Part shown: positions 32,864 to 44,896 of the stretch, in pieces
How positions within the stretch are numbered: position 1 is the stretch's first letter
How the letters are laid out: each line of letters opens with the position of its first letter
Origin: Narthecium ossifragum
Taxonomy: Eukaryota > Streptophyta > Magnoliopsida > Dioscoreales > Nartheciaceae
Reading direction: 5' to 3'
Assembly (NCBI GenBank): GCA_963920575.1
Contig: OY986966.1
Span: forward strand, 10,022,048 to 10,086,047
Length of the DNA stretch: 64,000 nucleotides
Translations under genes and position numbers: made by a program
The notes under the pieces: generated by a model
What the model was told of the DNA's origin: nothing
Seen by the model: only the letters and a program-made list of their open reading frames with translations
Databases searched by the model: none

Positions 32864-35328
32864 TGTCGCGCCCCGACCCGCGGAAGACCAACCGGGCCGG
32901 GCGACACGAACCGGAACCTATCTAAATGCGGAAATAAAGGCGAGGGGTTCCCCCAATTTACTGATTTCACAATTCAATTCATAAGCACCCTGAATATTAC
33001 AACAAATTTTAAACCCCAACAGATATAATATAATAATCCAAAACCTCAAGGGGTTACAACAGTTTATACATCATACTCCCGTAGGAGGCTAACTATAACA
33101 AAAAGGTGTAGAAAGATAATCACCGAACCTCAGACCCCGCCAGACGCCGCCGCGCCACCAAACACCTGCCCGGTAGGGGCTACTGAAGAAGAGCTGGCGC
33201 CTGCACCTGCAAAACGCAGCCCGGGTAGGAGTGAGCATAAAGCTCAGTAGGGTTCTTTACTACGTCACACAGAAGGAAGGGGAACACAAAAGTGTCGCCC
33301 TCAAGTAAGACCTGGGTGTACACAGGGGTCCCACAACCCCACCGCGTGTCCCTGAGGCCCACGATCATGGTCTTCCAGCCGAGCTGGTCACATGTCTGGT
33401 CGCACTCAGTAGCAGGAAACAACACTGCTGGCCCACAAGCAGGTACCGGCACTGCAGGCGGGAAACTGCACCGCGAAGTAGGCAACCCCTCTACTCAAGG
33501 GTCAACACAGTGGAACACCGGCTACACCTCAGCATCCGACTTAAGGCCGACACGACCTCTATAATCACCAAGCAACATATGTACCAGTCATCTAAGCCTA
33601 TCATCAAGTTTGATTGGACATCACAATTCGAACCTGGACCAAGCTACCCAACCCCGGTCCTAGGGCTAAGTCCGAGCTTCCAGCCTCGGGACGGCGATCC
33701 ACAAATCACCCACGCCCTAACCATGCAACTAATGCACAACAGAGAATGCATGCTATGAACATACACAAGCAAGAGGAAAATAGGCATGCAACAGTATGTC
33801 AATGCATCATACAAGTCCAACAGGATCGCTGCAACGGTTCTACCAACCGCTGCCAGCCGATCTGCAGCGGGTCCCGGCATTACGACGGTACCACGACCGT
33901 CAACCGCGGACTCCTGCAACGGAAGCAACCCCAAAAACTTTCATGAACAGTAAAATATACTATTATAATCTGAGCTTATAATATTATACTCAAAACAGCT
34001 AATCAAAACTCCATAAAACACCGTCTGCCGACTTGGGATCGATCCGGAACAATTTGGATCGATCCAAAGCTTCGTACCAACCCATAAAACGCCATCAGCC
34101 AACTTGGGTTCGATCCGGAACAATTTGGATCGATCCAAAGCTTCATACCGACCCATAAAACGCCATCAGCCAACTTTGGATCGATCCGTAACAATTTGGA
34201 TCGATCCAAATCCAAAGCTCATACCAGCTTCAGATCAGCCTCGTCGCAGGCCACGAGAAAAATCACCAAAATTCATAGAAAAATCGGAAAAATATGAAAT
34301 AAGATGGAATGGAAAGCTAACTGAGAGATCTACAACTATCATGTTTATCAAAAGCCAAGATCATACATGTATAAGCTGAGAAACGCGCCGCAAGCCGGCT
34401 GTTTTTCAAGAACAGCAGAAAACCGGAAAATCCGAGATTAATCATGCATAAATCCTACTCAAATCTCAACCAAAGATCATGAAACTTATATCAGTAATTC
34501 TAACATACAAGATGCATCCAACAACGCAATTTCATCAAGATCTAACGGCTAGATCTAACTAAACCCACTAATTAACTCATGTAGGTAGAACACCTACCGA
34601 ACTGCGCTAAACCTCGGCTGATTCCCCGCTAACCAGCTGCTAACCAAGCTCCAATCCACGTCAGTGATCGTCCTAACGTTGCCATGATTCCAACGAGCTA
34701 TCAAGCTCCCAAAATGGTGGTCGGAGGAGGGAGAACGGCAACGAAAGAGATGGCTGCTGGGAAGAACTGAGGAAACAGGGCACCGCGGGAAGAAGAAAGA
34801 AAGAAGGGAGAGAAGAGAAGAAGAAGATAAGGAGAAGAGAAGGGGAATGTCAGGGAAGGTCGGGGAAGGTTGGGGAAGGTGAGGAAAAGGGGAGGAGAGG
34901 TCCTCTCTTCCCTGACAAGGGAGGACGGCGGAGGTTCAACAGCTCTGCTGCAAACCCAACTGCCCTGCGCAATGCCCGGATCGATCCAAGGCCAAAAGGG
35001 ATTGATCCAAGATAGGTTGGATCGATCCAAAAAGGCTTTGGATCGATCCGAATGGGTCAAAAACCCACCGACTCGCTCACGAGTCCGATCGATCGTTCCT
35101 CAAAGCGATCGATCGCTCAAGGGCCGTAAGCTGCCCAAAAGCAAGCTTCAGCGCGCCCGAGCTGGGATCTTCCGATCCCGGGTCCACCTAACCATTCTAG
35201 TCAAGCACTAACACAAACAAGGTCAGTGTGTGCACACGCGGGTGTGAAACAAAACAACAAGGCCCAATTTACCAAATTACCCTTGTGGTCTACAACGAGC
35301 CACAGGGGTAGAGGGACAGGTCCTCACA
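32864..35328 (-). mobile_element. Family-A solo LTR
   Basis: 2465 bp, TGTCGCGCCCCGACCCGCG to GGACAGGTCCTCACA on the plus strand, with a perfect 5-bp target duplication CTAGA (32859-32863 and 35329-35333). It contains the conserved LTR block (33181-33253), a 71-bp tandem repeat with GATCGATCC (34011-34215) and a second GATCGATCC series at 34979-35110 (spacing 20-21). The sequences on its two sides are not adjacent parts of one gypsy element, so a deletion occurred in the host. Confidence 0.9.
34011..34215. repeat. 71-bp tandem repeat with paired GATCGATCC, about 2.8 copies
   Basis: CCATAAAAC starts at 34011, 34082 and 34153. Each unit has two palindromes 20 bp apart separated by GGAACAATTTG or a variant. 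In the middle copy one palindrome has decayed to GTTCGATCC. Confidence 0.9.
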
Positions 35329-36293
35329 CTAGAACTCTCATAAGCATCATTCCTGAGTTCCTCTAACTCAGAGAGCTGGAGTTTCCGTTCCTGACCTGCA
35401 GCATCCAAAGTAAAATTTAGTGACTTAATAGCCCAATAGGCCTTATGTTCAAATTCAACTGGAAGATGATACAGTTTTCCATAAACTAGGCGAAAGGGCG
35501 ACATCCCCAGGGTAGTCTTGTAGGCAGTGCGATATGCCCACAACGCGTCTGATAGCCTCAAGGACCAGTCCTTTCGGTTGGGGCTCACTGTCTTCTCTAA
35601 GATTTGCTTGATCTCCCTGTTGGCCAGTTCAGCTTGGCCATTCGTCTGTGGATGATAAGCAATGGAAATCTTATATGTGACTCCATACCTGCGCATCAAA
35701 GCCTCAAAGGAGCGATTACAAAAGTGTGATCCATTGTCACTAATGATAACTCTAGGAGTACCAAACAGGGATAAAATATGCTTTTTAAGAAACTTGATGA
35801 CAGTGGAATGATCATTTTTCCTACATGCAATAGCCTCCACCCACTTAAAAACATATTCCACAGCCAACAATATATATAAATAGCCAAAAGAAGAAGGAAA
35901 GGGTCCCATAAAATCTATACCCCAACAATCAAAAATCTCTACAGCTTGAATGGGGTTCAAAGGCATCATATGTCTTCTAAATAGAGCTCCTAGCGTTAGA
36001 CATCTATCACAAGATTTGCAGAAAATGTTAACATCACGAAACATAGTAGGCCGGTAAAAACCACATTGAAGAATTTTAGCAGCAGTCTTTTTCATCGAAA
36101 AATGGCCTCCACATGCATGAGAGTGACAGAATGTAATGATGCTTTCTATTTTATAATCAGGGACACAACGACGCATAATCTGGTCAGGACAATACTTAAA
36201 CAGACAAGGATTATCCCAATAAAATTTCTTTACCTCAATAAAAAATCTACGCTTATCTTGCGCACTCCAAAAGGAAGGGATCTCACCTGTCGC
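35329..36293 (-). pseudogene. Ty3/gypsy integrase (element C2), C-terminus missing
   Basis: The minus-strand frame, entered from RNase H through one TGA at 36294, reads [18 protein letters not shown], then a zinc finger ([15 protein letters not shown] ... CKSCDRC), [20 protein letters not shown] (Asp1), [18 protein letters not shown] (Asp2), [20 protein letters not shown] (Glu) and [20 protein letters not shown]. The catalytic triad D-D-E is intact. The frame runs into the solo LTR after NDAYESS, so the C-terminal domain is lost. Apart from that stop the integrase is open, suggesting an element not long dead. Confidence 0.93.
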
Positions 36294-36935
36294 TCAGTAA
36301 TTAACAATGTGCGCATACCAGGGCAGCCGTGCAACTGAAAAGAGTTGCTCATCAGGGAAGTCATCCATAATTGGTGGCTCATTTTCCGCTACTTCCACCA
36401 TCAATCTTGATAGGTGATCAGCGACAACGTTCTCCACGCCCTTTTTATCTTTGATGGAGATATCAAATTCCTGTAAGATTAATATCCAACGAATTAGGCG
36501 CGCTTTAGCATCCTTCTTGGTGAGAAGGTACTTGAGTGCGGCATGATCAGTGAAAATAGTGATAGGAGAGCCAATCAAATAAGCGCGAAACTTGTCTAAC
36601 GCAAAGACTATAGCCAATAGTTCTTTCTCAGAGGTAGAATAATTCATCTGTGCATTATTCAAGGTTCGGCTAGCATAATGAATAACATGAGGTTTACCAT
36701 CTTTTCGCTGCCCTAAAACAGCTCCTACAGCAAAGTCACTTGCATCACACATCAATTCAAAAGGAAGGCTCCAATCGGGTGGTTGCACAATAGGTGCGGA
36801 AGTCAATTTATCAATCAAGGCTTGAAAAGCCTTTTGACAATCAATAGTCCACTCAAAAGGGGTATCCCTTATCAAAAGATTACATAAAGGACGAGCAATG
36901 GCAGAAAATTTTTGAATGAATCTCCTGTAAAAACC
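36294..36935 (-). pseudogene. Ty3/gypsy RNase H and RT tail (element C2)
   Basis: The frame reads FLGHAGFYRRFIQKFSAIAR, PFEWTIDCQKAFQALIDKLT, FELMCDASDFAVGAVLGQRK (RNase H first Asp), YSTSEKELLAIVFALDKFRA (Glu) and ITIFTDHAALKYLLTKKDAK (second Asp), then RLIRWILILQEFDI and GVENVVADHLSRL. This is the standard order for Ty3/gypsy RNase H. A one-frame shift near 36930-36940 separates it from RT, and TGA at 36294-36296 from integrase. Confidence 0.92.
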
Positions 36936-37880
36936 AGCATGCCCTAGAAAACATCTTTAACAGTCTTTGGCACAGGAAGCTTTGAGATGAGATCGATTTT
37001 TGATCGATCTACCTCAATGCCTTTGGAAGAGACAATATGGCCCAATACAATGCCTGAGGGCACCATGAAGTGACACTTTTCCCAATTAATCACAAGGTGC
37101 TTCTCTTCACACCTGACCAAGACTCTCTTTAAGTTTTGCAAGCATGCATCAAAAGTATTACCAAATACAGTCAAATTATCCATATATACTTCCATACATT
37201 CCTCGATCATATCAACAAACATACTCATCATACAACGCTGAAAAGTAGCAGGAGCATTACATAATCCAAATGGCATTTTACGGAAAGCATAAGTACCAAA
37301 AGGACATGTAAAAGTAGTTTTTTCCTGATCCTCTAAAGCAATCTCAATCTGATAATATCCAGAATAACCATCAAGAAAACAATAAAAAGGATGTCCAGCT
37401 ACTCTTTCTAAAATCTGGTCTAGAAAAGGCAATGGAAAATGATCCTTACGGGTGGCAGCTTTCAATTTTTTTATAATCTATACACATGTGCCATCCTGTC
37501 ACCAATTTAGTGGGGACAAAGTCTCCACTTTCATTTTCAACAACAGTGACACCAGAATTTTAGGTACAACCTGTGTAGGACTCACCCATTTGCTATCAGC
37601 AATAGGGTAAATGATCCCTGCATCTAATAATTTCAACACGTCGGTTTTTACTATTTCTTTCATTGTAGGGTTCAATCTATGCTGAGGATCCCTACGAGGT
37701 ACAGCCCCTTGTTCAAGATTAATCATATGGGAACATATCAAGGGACTAATACCTTTCAGATCTGCTATACTCCATCCAATGGCTGATTTATGGTCATTTA
37801 TAACGCTAAGTAATTTCTCACCTTGCTCTGCAGTTAATGCTGAAGAAATAATAACTGGGTATGTATCACCTGGACCAAAA
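36936..37880 (-). pseudogene. Ty3/gypsy reverse transcriptase (element C2)
   Basis: The upstream frame (to about 37499) carries VLKLLDAGIIYPIADSKWVS and PTQVVPK, preceded by a linker with IGWSIADLKGISPLIC. After a frameshift at a T-run (about 37467-37495) it continues AATRKDHFPLPFLDQILERV, CFLDGYSGYYQIEI (first catalytic Asp), MPFGLCNAPATFQRCMMSMF and MEVYMDNLTVFGNTFDACLQ. The family has Y/F-M-D-D at the last site; here the second Asp is Asn, so the enzyme would be expected to be inactive even without the frameshifts. The neighbouring order gag-PR-RT-RH-IN is Ty3/gypsy. Confidence 0.92.
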
Positions 37881-39360
37881 TAGGCATGCTTTAATCCTTG
37901 AGGAAGCGGCTTCAGGTCTAGCTTGGGCGGCTCTACTGATGATGGTGTTGGTGGCTATCCTCTTTCTGACAGTTCTTCAAACTTTGGATTCCATGGCCCT
38001 GCAAAAGAACAATGTTCCAAACTTTTACACATCCCATCAACATCAACATTTTCATCCAAATCTAATTCAAGAAAATTAATTTCAGTTGTAGCAAACTCCT
38101 CTTCAGTGAGCAAATCAATCTGGTAAGTCTGCTGGCATTCATCATCCTCATCAGGCTGCTTAGTAACATTAAAAACATTAATCTCTAAAGTCATATTCCC
38201 AAAAGTTAACTTCATTAAGCCATTCATGTAATTAATTATAGCATTAGCAATAGCAAGAAACGGTCTACCTAAAATAATAGGAATTCTAGAATCAGCAGTT
38301 ATTACAGCCTGAGTATCCAAGACTAAGAAATCAACAGGGTAATAAAATTTATCTATTTGAACAAGCACATCCTCAACTACTCCTCGTGGAATTTTCGTGG
38401 ATCTATCCGCCAATTGCAAAATCACAGATGTTGACTTAATCTGTCCTAAGCCAAATTGCAAGTAAACAGAATATGACATCAAATTAACACTCACACCAAG
38501 ATCTAATAAAGCTTGTCCTACTTCATGCTCTCCAATGAAACAAGATACAGTAGGACAGCCAGGATCCTTATATTTAGGAGGAATCCTGTGCTGAAGCAGT
38601 GCACTAACCTGCTCTGTTAAAAATGCAGTTTTCTTTACATGATGTTGTCTCTTCATAGTGCATAGATCTTTAATCACTTTAGTATATGTAGGAATTTGCT
38701 TAATAACATGCAAAAGAGGAAGGTTTACCTTAACCTGCTGAAGATGCTCCAAAACTTCGCTGTTGGGCTCCATAGTAAATTTAGTGGATTTCAATGCCTG
38801 AGGGAAAGGGACACGTACCTGAAAGTCACATGGTGTAGGGCCATCTGAATGATCGGTCTTTACATGGTTCTCATCAATCCGGTCCTCTTCTTCAACAACA
38901 ATAGGAGGTTCGGTGGGCTCTTGTGAAGGGTTTTTTGTTGTTTTCCCGCTTCTTATAGTTACGGCATTCATCTCCTTCACATTATTTTGGTCAGCACTAG
39001 ATACCTGCGTTTGTTGAGGTTGAGCTGGGAACTTCCCTCGTTCATGCACGTTCAAAGAGTTGATCAGCTTCGTGATATGGCTCTTGATCTCTTGAATATC
39101 CTCCTTCCTTTCCTTAGAATCCTGCACAATCATAGATTTCAGTTCCTGTAAATTATCATTAAATGTAGGCCTAGGAAAACCAGATGTATTATAAGGAGGG
39201 TTAGAAAAAGGCTTATTAGGTGGCGGTTGATGATGCTCGTTGCTCTGTGGAGCAGCGTTCGACTTTCAGCTGAAGTTCGGATGCTCTCGCCATCCTGAAT
39301 TATACGTCTCTGAATAGGGAGTGTACGACCTCCTGAATTCGCCTACAGCGTTGCAATGCT
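37881..39360 (-). pseudogene. Ty3/gypsy gag C-terminus and aspartic protease (element C2)
   Basis: The frame begins truncated at HCNAVGEFRRSYTPYSETYN then SGWREHPNFS followed by a TGA where the family has Trp. It continues through a Gln/Pro-rich linker, MNAVTIRSGKTT (linker hallmark), VSALLQHRIPPKYKDPGCPT and CFIGEHEVGQALLDLGVSVN (protease; D-L-G instead of D-T-G, as usual in the Athila-like group), LQLADRSTKIPRGVVEDVLV and IPIILGRPFLAIANAIINYM. A TAG at 37955-37957 separates it from the RT linker. The gag N-terminus is missing because family-E LTR sequence begins near 39361. Confidence 0.9.
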
Positions 39361-40000
39361 CGTCGTACACACCTCTCATCGCAGTTGTATAAATGTATAA
39401 TTTCTCTCCTTGAGGATTTTGATACTTAATATATATGTGTATGTTCGAGGTTTGATATTAGTTTGTTTTAATTGAATACATAATTGTTAGTAGTTTGCTA
39501 GAATTACTGTTTTGACCTAAGAATAAATTGATTAAATTAGTTCTGAAATTTGATACATTAATGCGTTAGTGATGAAACTCAACAGGTTTAGGTCACTTAC
39601 GTCCCGGTCCATATGGGCCTTCTGAGTTGGGGTGTGGCATTGGAGGTGCTTCTTCTTATGATGGTGCATGAGCTCGAGCAGTTATCTTTTATCATATTAT
39701 GTTGCTTTTTTGCAGTTTTTGAGACTTAATGGCTTATTTGATATATTTGATGATATATTGTATAACTTTTATTTGGTTACTTATGAAAAAGGACGTTTTC
39801 TATGAATTCTTGTACTTGAGGGTTGTATCATAGGTTGGATTGTTCAAATTGCAAGATAATTACTTTAAATTATCTTTGCCTTTATCTTTAAATTGTTCAA
39901 ATTGATTCTGGATTTGTATATGTTATGCACCATAGGTTGGATTATAAACATGTTGGCTCATGTCTCGGTCCAGATGGGTTTTTTGGATTGGGATGTGACA
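39361..40000 (+). mobile_element. Two family-E LTR tails in tandem, second with primer site
   Basis: The first tail ends GAGTTGGGGTGTGGCA at 39639 and the second ends TTGGGATGTGACA at 40000. Both carry the CCCGGTCCATATGGG- or CTCGGTCCAGATGGG-like block that precedes the LTR end in family E (compare 12160-12205). Upstream halves are missing, so both are truncated. The first abuts the cut gag of element C2. Confidence 0.55.
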
Positions 40001-40003
40001 GTT

Positions 40004-40015
40004 TGGTATTAGAGC
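40004..40015 (+). promoter_or_regulatory. Primer binding site, tRNA-iMet type
   Basis: TGGTATTAGAGC follows the LTR end by three bases. It differs by one base from TGGTATCAGAGC, the initiator-Met primer site of many plant retrotransposons, including Tekay/Del types. It supports reading 40000 as a 5' LTR end. Confidence 0.7.
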
Positions 40016-41097
40016 AGGTTATAGATTCCATGGTTAGAATTAGACTTGCGATTAAGGTTCCAATTGCGTGATTTGATAGTTCTAAATTTGGAACATCTTG
40101 ACATGTTGTATGTGGATATGTAAATTATACACCACTGATTGGATCGTAGAGTAAGTGGATTCATATTTCAATCTGGATGGGTTTTCTGAATCAAGATGGG
40201 GCACTCCATAATCATGTAGCATGTTATGGACCCTTCCCGAAGAGAAACTCTTTCCATCCACTCGATCCCTTGGCCCAACCTAGAGGGTTTTCCCACGTAA
40301 ATTGCTTCTCCCACCTCCCTGACACCGCCCCCCTGTTGTCCCCCCGACCTTTATTCTACCCTTGTGTTTCTTTTTTTCATTTCTCTTTTTCTTATCTTTT
40401 GTTTTCTTCAAAATTTCAAATTTCAAATCATAGAAATTTAAAATTTCAAATCATAAAATTTCAAAATTTCAAATAGTAAAAATGTCAAAATTTCAAAATT
40501 CAAATCATAGATATTTCAATTTTCAAATCAAAAAAATTACAAAATTTCAAATTTCAAATAGTAAAAATTTTCAAATTTTCAATTTTCCAAATTTCAAATC
40601 ATAGAAATTTCAAATTTCCAAATTTAAAATTTAAAATTTAAAATAGTAAAAATTAGAATTTCTATTATATATTTTTGTGTATATCTTTTTTGTATATTGT
40701 TACATGTAATCGTCCCTAAACATGGCTAAATCAATATTGACTTAAGAGGCGTTTCACAAAACATAATGCATTTTTTAACTGTTAGTATTTTTGTTATTTC
40801 ATATATATACTTTTTATTTTGATTACTATTTTTATAAATTTTTAAATTTTTTTACAAATAATGACTTCCAAAAACTACAACTCAAAAATAAACAAAAGAT
40901 CAAAAACAAATAATAAAAAACTGTTTATTCAAAAAGAAAAATAAAACTGATTAAAAAAACAAAACTAATGAAAAAAAAAACAAAAATTGAAAAAGAACAC
41001 AAAATTGAAAGAAAGAAATAAATCGGTAAAAAGAAGGGGAGAAACGAGTGAGGGGAAATGAGGAAGGGGGGCGGGGGGGCATAAAGGGAAAATGAGG
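40016..41097. other. No gene; AT-rich low-complexity repeat field
   Basis: From about 40385 to 40660 the sequence is built of AAATTTCAAAT/CATAGAAATTT-type words in irregular order, followed by A/T-rich sequence to about 41000 and a G-rich tract at 41065-41080. Frames at 40177-40476 and 40965-41225 are chance. Confidence 0.7.
40385..40660. repeat. Degenerate AAATTTCAAATCATAGAAATTT repeat array
   Basis: Words TTTCAAATCATA, AAATTTCAAAT and AATAGTAAAAAT recur about every 20-45 bp without a fixed unit length. Confidence 0.75.
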
Positions 41098-41326
41098 GTT
41101 GTGTCTTGGGGTGGCAATTCGGGTTCGCCCGTCGGGTTCGGGTCGAGTCGGGGACTAACCCGTTTAATAAAAACCAAACCCAAACCTAAACAGGTCGGGT
41201 ACTGACCCGTTTTGAAAGGGGTCAACCTGACCCAACCCGCCTAAGTGACAACGGACGTCAGACGACGACAGCGACCGCGACCCAAGAGCGAGGACGCGGC
41301 GCTTAGTCGCCACATCTGACCGGAGC

Positions 41327-42132
41327 TGTCGCGCCCCGACCCTCGAATGCCCAACCGGGCTGGGCGATGTGATCCGAAACCTAACGAAACACGGAAAATT
41401 TTAACGAGGGTTCCCTCTAACCTATTGGTCTCCCTAGCAAGTCATCAAAACACCCTCAATTAAAAGACTATAATTAACATAACCTCAAATCAAAGATTAC
41501 AATTCCAAAAGTTTAATATACATATCCTCGAAGATGGGAAGATTCAAATACAACATTTATACTCCCGTAGGAGGCTACCTAACAACGGGTTCGAAAGCAG
41601 TAAAGTATCACCACCTCTCAAACTCCGCCTGGCGCCGCCGCACCGCCGACCAATTGCCCGGTAGGGGCCACCGAAGAGGAGCTAACGTCTGCACCTGCAA
41701 AACGCAGCCCGGCTAGGAGTGAGTAACTAAGCTCAGCAGGGAAACTACACTACAAGGGGGCCCCATAACCCTACCGCGTGTCTCTGAGGTCCACGATCAT
41801 GATCTTCCAGAAGAACTGGTCACATGATGGGTCACGCTCAGTAAGCAGGAACCAACACTGCTGAGTCACAAGCAGGGAACCGACACTGCTGGCGAGAAAT
41901 GGCACCGCTGAGTAGGCACACCCTCTACTCAAGAGTCGTCATAGCTGGACACCGGCTACACCTCAGAACTTGACTAGAGACCGATATGAACTCTACAATC
42001 ATCAATCCACAGGTGTACGAGTCATCTAGGCCTATCATCAAATTCGACTATACATCACAATTCAAACCTGGTCCAAACTACCCGACCCCGGTCCTGGGGC
42101 TAAATCCGAGCTTCCAAGCCTCGGGAGGACGA
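41327..42132 (-). mobile_element. Family-A LTR fragment (3' part)
   Basis: It starts TGTCGCGCCCCGACCCTCG and matches about 800 bp of the other family-A LTRs, including the conserved block (41671-41743). It stops at GCCTCGGGAGGACGACC, where family-D gag-protease sequence takes over. There is no target duplication, so it was truncated by deletion or recombination. Confidence 0.8.
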
Positions 42133-43487
42133 CCGATGACGACGACGTACCTAAATGTAAGTTTCCACCTCTTTCTGATTATAAACCAGTGCCTCCTTTT
42201 CCTCAAGCTTTAACAGAATCAAGAAGATATGAGAAGAATTCAGATCTATATGAGACTTTTCTCCGAAGCGAGGTAAATATTCCACTCTTAGATGCTATTA
42301 AACAACTCTCGTTATGCTAAATTCTTGGAAGAATTGTGCACAATTAAGAAGAAGTAGAAACTTAAAGGATGTGAGAAGGTGAAAGTAGGGGAAAATGTTT
42401 CTGCAATTCTTCAAAGAAAAATTCCTACAAAGTGTAGAGGTCCAGGTATGTTTACTATCCCATGTACAATTGGTAACACTAAATTTGAAAGAGCCATGTT
42501 AGATTTGAGAGCTTCTATCAATGTCATGCCATATTTTATATATGCTTATTTAAAACTTGGACGTTTGAATGAAACTGGTGTTGTGATTCAATTGGCTGAC
42601 AGATCTAACGCATATCCTAAAGGTGTAGTTGAAGATATTCTTGTGCAAGTTAATGATTTAGTTTTCCCTGCTGATTTTTATGTCATTGATATGGAGAATG
42701 ATGATATAGTACTCCTATTTTTTTGGGAAGACCATTCTTAAAGACATCCAACACTAAGATAGATATGCATAGTGGTATACTTACCATGGAATTTGATGGT
42801 AAAATTATTAAGTTTGAAATATATGATGCCAAGAAATATCCTACAGATGATTGCCATGTTTATTCTATTGATGTGAGGGAATTGGAAGTTGCGGTTGGAG
42901 ATGCTTCGAGGGAGTGTCTACAGAAGGCAGATGAAGAAGCTATCCAGTCTTCGCCAAACAATCGCGAGGAAGATTCGGTCGACTGTCGAGAATACCAGGA
43001 GCATTTATTCGATGAACCTCCTCCGACTGAATTGGAAAGCATTCCTATTTCGCCGCGAGGTATATTTTCTGTGACTATTTCATCTTCATTAGTGGTTAAA
43101 AAGGAGATGACCTTAGTAGATATTTTCATATCGCGACGGATTTATTTTCGATCATGTGATCTTGACATCCTTGACAATGCGAACGACGACATTATTAATA
43201 GGTCAATGGATGATTCGATTATATTTGAGCATAATGTTGACTTCTTTTTTCCTGATCACCATGATGACTTGTATTTTTGTTTGAGAGATCTAGCTATCTT
43301 GTTTACTGGTGTTAGTATGGAAAAGCTAACTCTCATTTTTGGAAAATACCACTTGGACTCTTATGCTAAATTAACCTTGGTGGCACTATTGAGGTCAAAT
43401 TATCAGATTATAGCACCCAGTGATTTTGCATCCCATCGTGCTATAGAATGTCCACCGAGGGCACGATTTAAAATTCTCTATATTGTA
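42133..43487 (+). pseudogene. Family-D gag end, protease and conserved extension (5'-truncated copy)
   Basis: After GATGACGACGACGTACC, which matches the other family-D copy from about 61680, frames read VSAILQRKIPTKCRGPGMFT, CTIGNTKFERAMLDLRASIN, VVIQLADRSNAYPKGVVEDI and LVFPADFYVIDMEND, an Athila-type retropepsin in which D-L-G is D-L-R. A frameshift at a T-run near 42722 leads to MGRPFLKTSNTKIDMHSGIL. The same frame then continues about 200 residues past the usual protease end (LFDEPPPTELESIPISPRGI, VVKKEMTLVDIFISRRIYFR, YFCLRDLAILFTGVSMEKLT) to a stop at 43488. No RT follows. The extension is conserved in the copy at 62474-63045 but I do not recognise it. Confidence 0.8.
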
Positions 43488-44896
43488 TAGAGTAGTTTAG
43501 TTGGCTTTATTTGCTTTATTGTGTGCTTGAGCGTGCTTGAATTATTTTTAGGTTGTGTGCTTGCATGTTGCTTTTGTTTTTGCTTTGCTTTGCTTTTGTT
43601 TTTAGGTGGTCGAGCATTCCCTATTATACCTGAAGAATTCACCCAGCCATGGTGGTTATGGAAATTCAAAGTTTGGCAACTCCCACAGTATTCAAGGAAG
43701 AAGCATGAATTCGAGCCAATGACAATAAACAAAGGCGCTGCTTGGGAGGCAACCCAAGGGGAGTTCGTTCCTTTCTCTTTTTATTTTCGCATTTCTATTT
43801 TAGTTATATTTACCTTTTCTTTCCATTGCACCTTACATTGAGGGCAATGTCAGTTTCAAGTGTCGGGGAGGAGATTTAAGTTGCATTTACCATGAGCGAG
43901 AACTAGTTAAGCCTAACATATTCATAACATGATTGAATGAGTAATTTTGCGACTTAGAATTAATTAGTTGAGTTATTTTCCTTGAGATGGTAGTGAGTGA
44001 ATGAGTAGACAAAAGCTGGTGAGATTTTGAGCCTTTAGACTGATACATTCATATCAGTCTCACTATTTTCTTTCATGAGAGATCTTCCATGAATTTGTTT
44101 CTCTAGAACTTGCTTTGATTCTATTCAAGGTCACATTGACACATGGAGACATGAACATGATTAAGGCCCTCTTTGTTATAAGCTACATAAGCCAAATAGC
44201 CTACCTTGCAATAAATGCTTCCTTTTGCTAAACTCCTTTGAGTTTTATTGACTTCATTGTTAACCCACATTATAAGCCTTAAACCTGAAAAAAATGTTTC
44301 CGCTACCCAAGCCATAAAACTAGTGGAGCATTGATCATCATTATGATATGTATGGGTGTGCAAGTTTTAAGTGTGGGGGTATTTGGATCCTGGTATGGCT
44401 ATGATTGGTGAAGTGTAGTATATTTTTCATACTCAATTCGTGAGTAGGTTGTTTCTGAAAAAAAAAAGAAGAAAAAAAACAGAAAAAAAAATCAGAAAAA
44501 GAAAAGAAGAAAAGAAAGTGAAGGACAAAACTGTTTTTCATGTTACAAAATGTATTTATGAATCCTCCTAATGCTCCAAGAAAGGGGTATGTTTATGTAT
44601 GATCTCTACAAAAGTGGAAGTTTTTGCAAAAGATTGTTCACTATTTCAGTTAAAAAGTATTCCTTTGCACAATCTCTTTACCAAGGTCGTAATGTTATAT
44701 GATTTGAGTATGTTAAAGCCAAATTGAAGAAGTTGCTGAACGGAGTGATTGGTTGTACATGTCTTATTGATGCATTTTTGCTCCATTAGTTCCATTGGTT
44801 TTTGAGCAACATTCCCAAATATTTCCCACCTTAATCCTGGACCTCATTACAACCTTTTGAAGTCCTTATGATTTGTGTTATGCATGTGATTCTAGT
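43488..44896 (+). other. 3' non-coding region of family-D element, first part
   Basis: Collinear with 63046-64000. It contains the GGCGCTGCTTGGGAGGCAACCC block (43735-43756), common in the 3' region of plant Athila-like elements, an A-rich tract at 44455-44520, and GTGTGGGGGTATTTGG. No RT, RNase H or integrase motif in any frame. Confidence 0.75.
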
